Translations under genes and position numbers: made by a program | Part shown: positions 9,601-17,364 of the stretch, piece by piece | Layout of the letters: the number at the start of each line of letters is the position of its first letter | Position numbering within the stretch: the first letter of the stretch is position 1 | Source of the DNA: an uncultured Pirellulaceae bacterium | GTDB taxonomy: Bacteria; Planctomycetota; Planctomycetia; Pirellulales; Pirellulaceae | NCBI GenBank assembly: GCA_905480545.1 | Contig: CAJQQR010000019.1 | Coordinates: forward strand, 1-49,639 | Length of the DNA: 49,639 nt | Reading direction: 5' to 3' | The notes under the pieces: generated by a model | What the model saw: only the letters and a program-made list of their open reading frames with translations | What the model was told of the DNA's origin: nothing | Database searches by the model: none

Positions 9601-12600
9601 ATCAAGCCCAATCAGGCTGGCCAATACCGCCTTTCGTATGAGTTAACTGACTCAGAGAAGAACAAGATCGAAGGGGGCTACGTTTTTACGGTGATTGGAA
9701 AGTCTTTTGCAAGTGAGAAATACCGTTTCAATAACCTCGAGTTGATTCCTGAAAAACGGGAATATCGAGCGGGCGAAACGGTTAAGTTGCAATTGAATAC
9801 CAACCGAAAAGATGGAACCGTTTTGATTTTCACTCGGCCGTCGAGCGGCGTCTATCTGCCACCAACGCTCTTGAAGCTGGATGGAAAAAGTACGGTGATT
9901 GAAATCGATGTTACCAAAAAAGATATGCCAAATTTCTATGTTGAAGCGGTGACCGTCGCCAATGGCAACGTCTTTCGCGAAACCAAAGAAATTGTCGTTC
10001 CACCGGAAAAACGTATCTTGAATGTTGCCGTTTCGCCGTCAAGCGAAACTTACCGCCCTGGCCAAAAGGCAAAAGTAATGGTCCATGTAACCGATCATAC
10101 CGGCGAGAATTTTGCCGGGGACCTTGCTGTCTCTATTTATGACAAGTCCGTTGAGTATATTTCCGGCGGAAGCAACGTGCCGGATATTAAAACTTTCTTC
10201 TGGAAATGGCGAAGACAGCATCAGCCGTCTGAAACCCATACCCTACAAAAATACTTTGGCAATATGATTCCACGTGGTCAAACGAATATGGGGAACCTCG
10301 GAATCTTCGGCGAAAATGTTGTCGAAGAGGTCGAAACAGGTCGTGACGGGAAAGTCAACTCGGCAATGCAATTGGGTGCGAAAGCCGAAGGTTTCAGTCG
10401 TGGAGGTGGAGGCTTTGGTGGAGGCGGTGGAAACGCTCGACGGATGGCCGCACCAGGCAATCGAATGGAAAAATCTATGGAAATGGCGGACGCCGCAGCG
10501 GATAGTCCTGCTGCTGCCGGATTCGCGCCAGGTGGTGGGGCAGCTGATAGTGGTACCGGCGGCGACCTCATTCAACCGACCGTTAGATCCAATTTTGCGG
10601 ATACGGCATTGTGGGTTGGCAATCTAAAAACCAACGCAAATGGTATCGCAGAAGTCGAATTGGAGATGCCCGAAAATTTGACCACCTGGAAAATCAATGT
10701 TTGGGGCATGGGGCATGGAACAAGGGTTGGTAGCGGCACCGCGGAGGTCATTACCCGCAAAGACTTGTTAGTTCGGCTGCAGGCTCCGCGATTTTTTGTG
10801 CAAAAGGATCTGGTGACCCTCTCCGCGGTTGTGAATAACTATCTTCCCACCAACAAAGACGTCAAAGTATCGTTGGAGTTGGTTGGCAATCAAATTGTCT
10901 GTATCGACAGTCCGACGACCACTGTCAAAGTTAAAGCAAACGGTGAAGCAAGAGTCGACTGGAAATGTCGAGTCAACCAACCGGGCGAGGTAACGGTTCG
11001 TATGCTGGCATTAAGCGATGCAGAGTCTGACGCAATGGAGATGAAATTTCCCGTTAAGGTACATGGCTTTTTGAAAATGGAGTCATTTGCCGGTACGGTT
11101 CGTCCTGGTGAAAAGTCGTCGTTGGTCAATGTGGTCGTTCCAGCTGATCGCCAGGTGGACAAAACACAATTGGAAATTCGATACACTCCAACGCTGGCGA
11201 TGGCAATGATCGATGCATTGCCGTATCTAAACGATTATCCGCACGGTTGTACGGAACAAACTTTAAATCGTTGGCTCCCCAGTCTGATGACGCAAAAAAT
11301 GTTAATCGAAATGGGCATCGATTTGGAGGATATCGCCAAGAAAAAAACGAATCTCAATGCACAGGAGATTGGTGACGATCGGTTGCGTGCAACCCAATGG
11401 AAAGAAAAAGGCGTTGATGCCGTTTGGAGTAAGGCTGAAGTTTCCGATATGGTTCAAGCCGGCTTGGAACGGCTTGCGGCGATGCAAGTCTCGGATGGCG
11501 GTTGGGGTTGGTTCAGTGGCTTGGGTGAAAGGAGTTATCCGCATACAACCGCCGTGGTGGTTCATGGTTTGCAGATTGCTCGCGACAACGATGCAGAAAT
11601 GGACTTGGGGTTACTCAAGCGTGGTATCCAATGGCTCGTGAACTACCAAAAACAACAAGTGCAACTGATCAAGAATTATGCGATGGACGTTCGTCCTTCA
11701 AAATCGGCAGCGGGAAATCTTGACGCGTTGATTTACATGATTTTGACGGAAGAAAAAATTGACAATGTCGAAATGCGTGATTTTCTCTACCGCGACCGCA
11801 ATGAATTGTCCGTTTATGCAAAGGCCGTTTTTGGATTGGCATTAGAGACAGTAGGGGACGACGAAAAGCTTCAAATGGTCATGAAAAATATCGACCAGTA
11901 TGTCGTTCAAGATGCCGAGAACGAAACTGCTTACATCAAAAATCCTACGCAAAGTTACTGGTACTTTTGGTACGGAAGTGAAATCGAAGCGAACGCCTAT
12001 TACTTAAAACTTCTTTCACGAACGAAGCCCAAAGGCAAAACTGCTCCACGATTGGTCAAGTATCTTTTGAATAATCGGAAGCACGCAACGTATTGGAAAT
12101 CGACTCGGGATACGGCACTTTGCATCGAGGCTTTCGCTGAGTACATCAACGCGACTGGTGAAAATAAGCCGGAGATGACGGTGGAGATTCTTGTCGATGG
12201 GAAACTGAAAAAAGAAGTTCAGATTTCGGCACAGAATCTGTTCACGTTTGACAACAAATTTCAAATGTCCGGCAATTCTCTGTCGGATGGCAAACATCAA
12301 ATCGAAATTCGACGAAAGGGTGACGGCCCAGTTTACTGGAATACGTACCTGACCAATTTCTCGACCGAAGATTACATTACCAAGGCGGGGCTTGAGGTCA
12401 AAATCGAACGTAAATTTTTCAAACTGCTTCCAATCGACAAAGAAATTGACGTTACCGGTTCACGCGGCCAAGTCGTTGGGCAAAAAGTCGAAAAGTTTGA
12501 TCGTACCGAGCTGACAGATCTAGCGACGCTGAAGAGCGGCGATTTGGTCGAAGTCGAGTTGAGTGTTGTCAGCAAAAACGACTACGAGTATTTGCAGTTC

Positions 12601-12864
12601 GAAGACTTTAAGCCGGCAGGATTTGAGGCTGTAAATGTTCAGAGCGGCTATGCGAAATCTGGCATGCGAGCATACGTTGAGTATCGTGATGATCGAGTGA
12701 ACTTCTTTGTGCAGCGACTGGCACGTGGCAACCACAGTGTCAAATATCGGCTACGAGCCGAAACGCCCGGACGCTTCAGTGCATTGCCGGCGCGGGTGGC
12801 GGCTATGTATGCTCCAGAGCTGAAGGGGAATTCGGATGAGATTAAGTTGAACGTTGAGGACTAG
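6658..12864 (+). CDS. Alpha-2-macroglobulin family protein, very large, intact thioester motif
   Basis: 2,068 residues from the ATG at 6658, which gives a clean signal peptide (FIPVLLFGLISIQL ending ILA-QS). An in-frame TTG 15 nt upstream is the alternative. There is no lipobox Cys, so it is probably soluble or otherwise attached. Residues 25-450 are helical and TPR-like. Macroglobulin beta-sandwiches follow, including the diagnostic TDRPVYRPG near 651. An insert at about 800-845 is full of Trp, Tyr, Gly and Phe. A Gly/Ala/Met-rich flexible stretch at about 1246-1310 (GGGGFGGGGGNARR) sits where the protease bait region belongs. The A2M domain starts near 1313 (TALWVGNLKTNANG). The thioester motif is HGCTEQ with Cys1531 and Gln1534. 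An alpha/alpha toroid with DGGWGWF follows. Bacterial A2Ms trap proteases covalently after bait cleavage; here no pbpC-like partner is adjacent. It ends at a strong terminator. Confidence 0.95.
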   Translation: MTNTKIYFIPVLLFGLISIQLSDPILAQSVESKQARAKAQADMKNGNFKDALAVFQKLCTSEDTDATKVSSDLANAVNCLNRLGNQKQFDELIEKSISAHSSNWRLLQTAAKQYMSTMHYGYEISGKYERGPHRGGGKLINSQERDRVRALQLMTAALPKVLDEDKKTIAGFYTDLASQLFYYRGYNESWRLQAKTDLSILPDYDDGYPYNRGGKGAPVGDDGKPVYYSIASDWGNAFNDGERWRFCLEQIELNDPSQRNNIRNQLANFSRNQFGVPTMRNDMYWPAMIRNSESKSNKEDESGTYALHTLSNDETIAKLATGIKRFELPDDYNFIKIWEDIVENPATGSAEVALQQLAQVYEDRRQYVKAAQVWRQNIESFGAGRNAWKTKRLQQIVKNWGRFESTTASVAGKGANLDYRFRNGKTVSLTAEKINIELLADDAIEHINSKPQRIDWNKIAITNIGYRLINGDGAKYLGKQVASWKKKLDPKKGHYDSRVTIKTPFSEPGAYLVTAKMDDGNTSKIIVWLSDMVIIRKPLSEKSLYFVADAVSGAPVANATLKFFGYKQTYQNKTVNGRRTSTRKIETREFVQKADANGQVIVPQSKLENGYQWLVRGSTKTGRRAYDGFRNLWHNKIYDPEYNATRTLVVTDRPVYRPGNKMQFKIWTRHAQYDKEFVSQFANKSITYEIRNPKGESVLKKSLMADEFGGISAEFSIPTDAMLGQYFIQCSNGSVGGNRFRVEEYKKPEFEVKIEAPTDPIKLGEKIAAKVEAKYYFGAPVTNATVKYTITRQEYNNTWFPEADWDWCYGPGYWWFGYDTPWFKGFGRWCGCFRPFPWWGPKYQAPPEVIAQREVKIGEDGTVEIEIDTALAKEIHGDQSQKYSITAEVRDSSRRTIVGSGSVLVAQQPFKVFTWLDRGFFKTGDVIKANFQAQTLDQKPVQGLGQLSLLKITYDADQKPVETEVGSWKVDTDEAGFASHQIKPNQAGQYRLSYELTDSEKNKIEGGYVFTVIGKSFASEKYRFNNLELIPEKREYRAGETVKLQLNTNRKDGTVLIFTRPSSGVYLPPTLLKLDGKSTVIEIDVTKKDMPNFYVEAVTVANGNVFRETKEIVVPPEKRILNVAVSPSSETYRPGQKAKVMVHVTDHTGENFAGDLAVSIYDKSVEYISGGSNVPDIKTFFWKWRRQHQPSETHTLQKYFGNMIPRGQTNMGNLGIFGENVVEEVETGRDGKVNSAMQLGAKAEGFSRGGGGFGGGGGNARRMAAPGNRMEKSMEMADAAADSPAAAGFAPGGGAADSGTGGDLIQPTVRSNFADTALWVGNLKTNANGIAEVELEMPENLTTWKINVWGMGHGTRVGSGTAEVITRKDLLVRLQAPRFFVQKDLVTLSAVVNNYLPTNKDVKVSLELVGNQIVCIDSPTTTVKVKANGEARVDWKCRVNQPGEVTVRMLALSDAESDAMEMKFPVKVHGFLKMESFAGTVRPGEKSSLVNVVVPADRQVDKTQLEIRYTPTLAMAMIDALPYLNDYPHGCTEQTLNRWLPSLMTQKMLIEMGIDLEDIAKKKTNLNAQEIGDDRLRATQWKEKGVDAVWSKAEVSDMVQAGLERLAAMQVSDGGWGWFSGLGERSYPHTTAVVVHGLQIARDNDAEMDLGLLKRGIQWLVNYQKQQVQLIKNYAMDVRPSKSAAGNLDALIYMILTEEKIDNVEMRDFLYRDRNELSVYAKAVFGLALETVGDDEKLQMVMKNIDQYVVQDAENETAYIKNPTQSYWYFWYGSEIEANAYYLKLLSRTKPKGKTAPRLVKYLLNNRKHATYWKSTRDTALCIEAFAEYINATGENKPEMTVEILVDGKLKKEVQISAQNLFTFDNKFQMSGNSLSDGKHQIEIRRKGDGPVYWNTYLTNFSTEDYITKAGLEVKIERKFFKLLPIDKEIDVTGSRGQVVGQKVEKFDRTELTDLATLKSGDLVEVELSVVSKNDYEYLQFEDFKPAGFEAVNVQSGYAKSGMRAYVEYRDDRVNFFVQRLARGNHSVKYRLRAETPGRFSALPARVAAMYAPELKGNSDEIKLNVED

Positions 12865-12911
12865 TTTCCAATAAATCTCTTGCGAGGCAAGGAACAAATA
12901 ACAAGCTTAAT

Positions 12912-12942
12912 GGGCCGCATAAGTGATTGTGCGGCCCTTTTT
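12912..12942 (+). terminator. Rho-independent terminator of the alpha-2-macroglobulin gene
   Basis: 8-bp perfect stem GGGCCGCA / TGCGGCCC (12912-12919, 12930-12937), 10-nt loop, then TTTTTC. It lies 47 bp after the stop codon. Confidence 0.9.
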
Positions 12943-13363
12943 CTGGTCACCTCGCGTGGATGCTCGTCGGAGTGGATCGCGAATTTCATAAACGATGCAG
13001 AAATCGATCGTGTAACGGCATGTTGTTCTGCTCGAGTTGCGGTTACCCATTGTCCTCGGTAGACCGATCCCGAAATTTTGAAGATTCAGCAGCTCCCAAA
13101 CTACGACCAGTAACCCGGGCAGAGTTTTTCATTTCTTCAGTCCATTACCCAAAGTCAGTCGCCCTTTCTGCGTTTCAAAATCGCTTTCAAGATCAGTCAA
13201 AGCAAAACTCTTGTGTTGTCTTTTTATTGGTCAGGTACGAACGAAGGGATTAAAGAGAGGCTATAATCAGTGCTTAACCGTGTCGAATCATTTGCGACAC
13301 GATGTTGCCAATTGAATTCGTTACGAAAAGTGCTTTTAGAGAATAAAAAAAAGGAATCCTTCG
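12943..13363. other. 421-bp intergenic region, no gene seen
   Basis: Between the A2M terminator and the VCBS gene. Short open frames on both strands lack SDs and recognisable sequence. The promoter for the VCBS gene must lie here; I cannot place it. Confidence 0.5.
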
Positions 13364-14557
13364 ATGAACCGCTTCAGAATAGAAACGCTTGTCATTGTTG
13401 CTTTTAGTGTAACCATTTGCAATTGGATACCTTCGCGTGCGATTGCCGGGGATCCAATTCCCGAATTCAAATGGAAAGCGGTGGAGATAGCCAAGATTGA
13501 AATTGGATATGGCGTTCAACTAGCCGATGTTAACGGCGATAAAAAACTGGATATCGTCCTTGCTGACAAAAGTACGATTCAGTGGTACGAAAATCCAAGT
13601 TGGGCAAAGCACTTGATTGCGAAGAACCTGACAAAACGTGATAACGTTTGCGTGACCGCCCGAGATATTGATGGTGACGGCAAGTGCGAAATTGCCGTCG
13701 GTGGACAGTGGAACTATTCGGATTCAGTCAAAGATGGTGCCGTGTTCTATTTGATTCCGCCTGCCGATCGAAAGCAACTTTGGAAACCCGTTCGGCTGTA
13801 CAATGAGCCAAGCACGCATCGAATGCACTGGTTGAAAAAGAATGAAGATGATTTCCGTTTGGTGGTGAAGCCGCTACGGGGGCGAGGAAGCATTGATGGA
13901 ATGGGGAATGGTTTGCGGTTATTGGAATACTCGGTTCCGGCAAAACCCAATGATAAATGGAAGTTCGATGTCGTCTCGGATTTTATGCATCTCTCTCATA
14001 ATTTTCATGTCGTCAATTGGGATGCGGATGAAGAAGAAGAGTTGATTGTTGCAGGCAAGGAAGGTGTATGGCATTTTGAGCGGAAAGCTGGTTCTTGGTC
14101 GGCGACGCAATTGTCCAAACCATTTGCTGGAGAGGTTCGCGACGGCAAGTTACCAAATGGGAAACGTTTTATCGCGACGATCGAGCCGAAGCATGGGGCC
14201 ACGTCGGCTGTTTACGTTGAGCCTGAAAAAGAAGGTGAAACTTGGCAACCCCTCAAAGTTCTCGATCGATCGTTGAAAGATGGTCACGCTGTCGTTTGTG
14301 CAGATTTTTTAGGCGTCGGTTCTGATCAAGTGGTGGTGGGTTGGCGTGGAATGAATGACCCCGGAGTGCCGGGGATCAAGATGTTCACTCCACTCGACCA
14401 AGCTGGATCGAAATGGCGGGAAACACGGGTCTCGGCAGAAGACGTAGCCGTGGAAGACATGAAAGCGGCAGATATGAACGGTGACGGAAAGATCGATTTG
14501 GTTGCCGCCGCTCGTCAAACGAAAAACCTAGTGATCTTTTTTAATCAAACCAAGTGA
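13364..14557 (+). CDS. Secreted VCBS/FG-GAP-repeat beta-propeller protein
   Basis: 397 residues with an N-terminal signal peptide (TLVIVAFSVTICNWIPSRAIAG) and an SD (AAAAAGGAA) before the ATG. Calcium-loop repeats of the FG-GAP/VCBS type are plain: DVNGDKKLD near 60, DIDGDGKCE near 105 and DMNGDGKID near 375. A DADEEEEL loop near 225 looks degenerate. The spacing fits a propeller of six or seven blades occupying the whole mature protein. Such single-propeller proteins are abundant in planctomycetes. They are thought to bind polysaccharide or protein partners outside the cell, and no catalytic motif is seen. It sits alone between two minus-strand units, convergent with the flavoprotein operon. 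The fold call is firm, the ligand unknown. Confidence 0.88.
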   Translation: MNRFRIETLVIVAFSVTICNWIPSRAIAGDPIPEFKWKAVEIAKIEIGYGVQLADVNGDKKLDIVLADKSTIQWYENPSWAKHLIAKNLTKRDNVCVTARDIDGDGKCEIAVGGQWNYSDSVKDGAVFYLIPPADRKQLWKPVRLYNEPSTHRMHWLKKNEDDFRLVVKPLRGRGSIDGMGNGLRLLEYSVPAKPNDKWKFDVVSDFMHLSHNFHVVNWDADEEEELIVAGKEGVWHFERKAGSWSATQLSKPFAGEVRDGKLPNGKRFIATIEPKHGATSAVYVEPEKEGETWQPLKVLDRSLKDGHAVVCADFLGVGSDQVVVGWRGMNDPGVPGIKMFTPLDQAGSKWRETRVSAEDVAVEDMKAADMNGDGKIDLVAAARQTKNLVIFFNQTK

Positions 14558-14739
14558 AATTGAGTCGCCCATCATTTCGAATTACATGGAGAAGATGCTC
14601 CGAACAATTCGTTGATCGTTGAGTTTTTCATTTTCAAGCACGTCGATTCGGAGCTGAAGTTCAGTTAGCGAAACGAATCAGGAATGCTGAACTTGGAAAC
14701 GACCTGTAAAAAAGCGTTTCGGTAAATACATTCCGCGTA

Positions 14740-16317
14740 TTATTGCTTCTCCGGTGAGGCTGTTTGGGCGTACATGTTGTGAATTGCCGGGGAAAACAAA
14801 TTGACGTGATCGAAGGGCTCTAAAAGTCTATTGACTAGCTCTGACGCTTCGACCACTAGACGTTCACGATTGCAGGCCCTCAAATCCGGGCGTGAGAGAA
14901 ACGTTTCATACTTCGATAACGAATCACCAAACTGTGTGTTTTCAGAAAATAAAATCGGTTCGAGGTCGCTTTTAGTATCGCAATTAACATTGTTGGATCG
15001 GTTTTTTTCAAAGTTGGTCACGGCGGCAAAGTACCAGAATGTCGCAAGTCGAAAGAGTCGAAAATCGAATAGGGATTGGTAGCAGATTGAAACGATCCGA
15101 TCGATGAATCTGACTTCTTTTCGAAACTGTTCTGCAAGACGGTGGCATGCCACATTGAGGGCTTCATCGTTCAACGGCGTTCGTTTTCGAAACAGCTTTC
15201 CCAATCGCACAATGCCACTCAGGGAATGCGCGATACCCTTGGAGTGTAATGGGTCAATAAAGCCAACGGTGTTCGGTAACGCGCACCAGCCCAATCCGCT
15301 TCCCGCATCCGCCAGGTATTGAATCCGTGATCGACTAACAGGACCTGTAATTGGCGAAACGCAATTCGCGTTTGAGAACTGTTTCTTCAAAGTTGGGTAG
15401 TTATTGATTATGGTGTAAAACGAATCCATGCTTTTCCCGTCAGAAAAATCATTGCCGATTTTGTTTTCTGAACTAGCTGGAATGGAGAATCCGCAGCTTG
15501 TCACACCATTCTCAAATCGCAATTGCCACATCCATCCAAAATCAAACACGTGATGAACTGCCGCGTCATCGCATATAAAGGGATGATCTTTTGCGGACAG
15601 TGGATCGACCAGATCTTTCCAGCGAAGCATTCCTTCAAAATGCGCATACAATACGGATGTATTGGTGCTTAACTCAGAGGTGCGACGAGGAATACCCAGT
15701 TGCTTTAGTACGACTCCAAATGCGCCGGATGCGTCAATTAAGAAATCGGCATCAATCAAAAGTTGTTTCGACGGTTCCGCGAGCGTACTCGATCGATCGC
15801 AGCTAAGAAGCCAATGATCGTTTATCCGAGAGATGTTTTGAACGCTACACTCATCAAAAAATTTGATGTCATATTTTTGAAAGAGCGAAACGAAGAATTC
15901 ATCAATTTCGCTTCTCATCCAATGTGAATCGGATAGCTCGTCGGATGAATTTGCAGCGACCACCATTTCGTTTTCATGATTGTCTCCAGCATCAAACTCT
16001 TTTCCACGCTGATGCCAGAAATAACTGAAGCCTCGTTTTTTGCCAATCGTTAAATCGGGGTAGGCCTTCCGAGCGGAGGAAAACGTAACCAACGGCAACA
16101 GTTCCGGGATGGAAAACGTTTCCGAAATTTCTTTGAGGAAAGAATCGGCCATCGGTGTCGATGATTCACCAATCGCGAACCGTGGATGTTTGCATTGATC
16201 AACTACGGTGACTCGATAACCAATGCTAGACAACACCAGGGCCATGATGCTTCCGGAGAAACCGGAGCCGATCACAATGATATCGGTTGAATGCTTAAAT
16301 GTTGAATCATGATTCAC
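14740..16317 (-). CDS. FAD-dependent oxidoreductase, flavin-halogenase-like
   Basis: 525 residues from the GTG at 16317. That start overlaps the upstream stop as GTGA and has GGAG 8 nt before it; an ATG at 16341 or 16416 would overlap the radical SAM gene more. The FAD-binding Rossmann motif is VIGSGFSGSIMALVLSS near residue 15. It is followed by RFAIGESSTP (the GES motif of flavin halogenases and geranylgeranyl-reductase-type monooxygenases) and GWMWQLRFENGVTSCGFSI, which resembles the Trp-x-Trp region of flavin halogenases without the exact WxWxIP. LPNTVGFIDPLHSKGIAHSLSG is the second flavin-contact region. The C-terminal 150 residues are helical. It is the last gene of a three-gene operon with a radical SAM enzyme and an ATP-pyrophosphatase, which points to small-molecule or cofactor modification. 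Halogenation itself is unproven; simple oxidation or reduction is equally possible. Confidence 0.85.
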   Translation of the reverse strand: MNHDSTFKHSTDIIVIGSGFSGSIMALVLSSIGYRVTVVDQCKHPRFAIGESSTPMADSFLKEISETFSIPELLPLVTFSSARKAYPDLTIGKKRGFSYFWHQRGKEFDAGDNHENEMVVAANSSDELSDSHWMRSEIDEFFVSLFQKYDIKFFDECSVQNISRINDHWLLSCDRSSTLAEPSKQLLIDADFLIDASGAFGVVLKQLGIPRRTSELSTNTSVLYAHFEGMLRWKDLVDPLSAKDHPFICDDAAVHHVFDFGWMWQLRFENGVTSCGFSIPASSENKIGNDFSDGKSMDSFYTIINNYPTLKKQFSNANCVSPITGPVSRSRIQYLADAGSGLGWCALPNTVGFIDPLHSKGIAHSLSGIVRLGKLFRKRTPLNDEALNVACHRLAEQFRKEVRFIDRIVSICYQSLFDFRLFRLATFWYFAAVTNFEKNRSNNVNCDTKSDLEPILFSENTQFGDSLSKYETFLSRPDLRACNRERLVVEASELVNRLLEPFDHVNLFSPAIHNMYAQTASPEKQ

Positions 16318-17333
16318 TGGGACTGCTCCAGGGCCCTGCATTCGCAGGCAACGATCGGCATTAGTTTTTGGCTGAGGTTCATCTGCTGAAGTCTGTTGAT
16401 TCGGCGACGACAGCATCGATCACACTGTGAAAATCGTTCGGCATCCCATAGATCTACCAAAAGCCGATGGTTTGGCCCAGACATTTTCAATCCTTGCTCC
16501 ATGACGATTTCGAGTGATGAAAGTTTCGGTTCTGCGAATTCATTCTCTTTCATCAAAGCATTCATCACGCCATTACCAGCTCGCGTTGGAATCACCGCAC
16601 AACATTCGACGCCAACGGAATAAGCAAAGTCAATGGATTTGATCGCCCACTCGATTCCTTGAGCTTCCGAGAGAAACGGTGGTCTCAAGAGTATGAAGCA
16701 GCGGACAAAGATTCGATTGGAAACCAGGAATTCGACCGCCCTTTGGAAGTCATCAAGCGTCATTTGTTTGTTGAGTCTTCCAATGACTGTGGGATGAATT
16801 GTCTCCAATCCAATCGCGACTTCAAGCGTTCCATCAAGTCGACGATCGAATTCGACAACTTTCGAATTGCAAAACTTTGGGTGGTTTTCAACAACCACGT
16901 TTTTAAAAGAACCTGCGTCGAATTCACCATTCAGTCCGTTCGCAATCGCAGGTAAAGCCTCAGGTGGAATCGCCTTGCTGTCAAAGAAGTTCCCGCTGTT
17001 GTAGAGTTTGATTTGCGAAGCGGTGTTTTCTGTCAATGGATCGGATTCAGGCTGGATCGACTTCGTCAAATTCAGCTGCTCTAGGGCGAATTTGATTTGA
17101 GCCGGAATCGCGTCCACAGGCACCATCTCGTCCGTTGTGTTCTTCCACAGGTCGCACATTAAACAGCGGAATGGGCATTCGCGATTGGTCAAAAACAAGG
17201 TGGCAACTTGTTCGACCACGCGCGAACGTACTGCCTCTTTTTCAATCAGATAGGCATAGGGACGATACGGATCGACGCGATTTTTGGGTCCGCGGAGTGA
17301 TACGATTTGATCGGAAAGCGTGGTGGCTTTCAT
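16314..17333 (-). CDS. Radical SAM enzyme (RaSEA/Elp3-like branch)
   Basis: 339 residues from the ATG at 17333. A TTG at 17372, overlapping the upstream stop, would add 13 residues; neither start has a clear SD. The SAM-cluster motif is CPFRCLMC (Cys53, Cys57, Cys60), inside ATLFLTNRECPFRCLMCDLW. Further conserved blocks are LYNSGNFFD, VVVENHPKF, AIGLETIHPTVIGRLNKQMTLDDF, FILLRPPFLSE and VIPTRAGNG. These match a family related to archaeosine-type RaSEA enzymes and found in planctomycetes and other bacteria, whose substrate I do not know. The C-terminus carries extra cysteines (CDRCC and CEC), a possible second metal or Fe-S site. It lies between the asparagine-synthetase-like gene and the flavoprotein with overlaps of a few bases, so the three products very likely act together. 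Confidence 0.9.
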   Translation of the reverse strand: MKATTLSDQIVSLRGPKNRVDPYRPYAYLIEKEAVRSRVVEQVATLFLTNRECPFRCLMCDLWKNTTDEMVPVDAIPAQIKFALEQLNLTKSIQPESDPLTENTASQIKLYNSGNFFDSKAIPPEALPAIANGLNGEFDAGSFKNVVVENHPKFCNSKVVEFDRRLDGTLEVAIGLETIHPTVIGRLNKQMTLDDFQRAVEFLVSNRIFVRCFILLRPPFLSEAQGIEWAIKSIDFAYSVGVECCAVIPTRAGNGVMNALMKENEFAEPKLSSLEIVMEQGLKMSGPNHRLLVDLWDAERFSQCDRCCRRRINRLQQMNLSQKLMPIVACECRALEQSQ

Positions 17334-17364
17334 TGCGAATTTACCGAAGAAGCTTGTGACGCGA

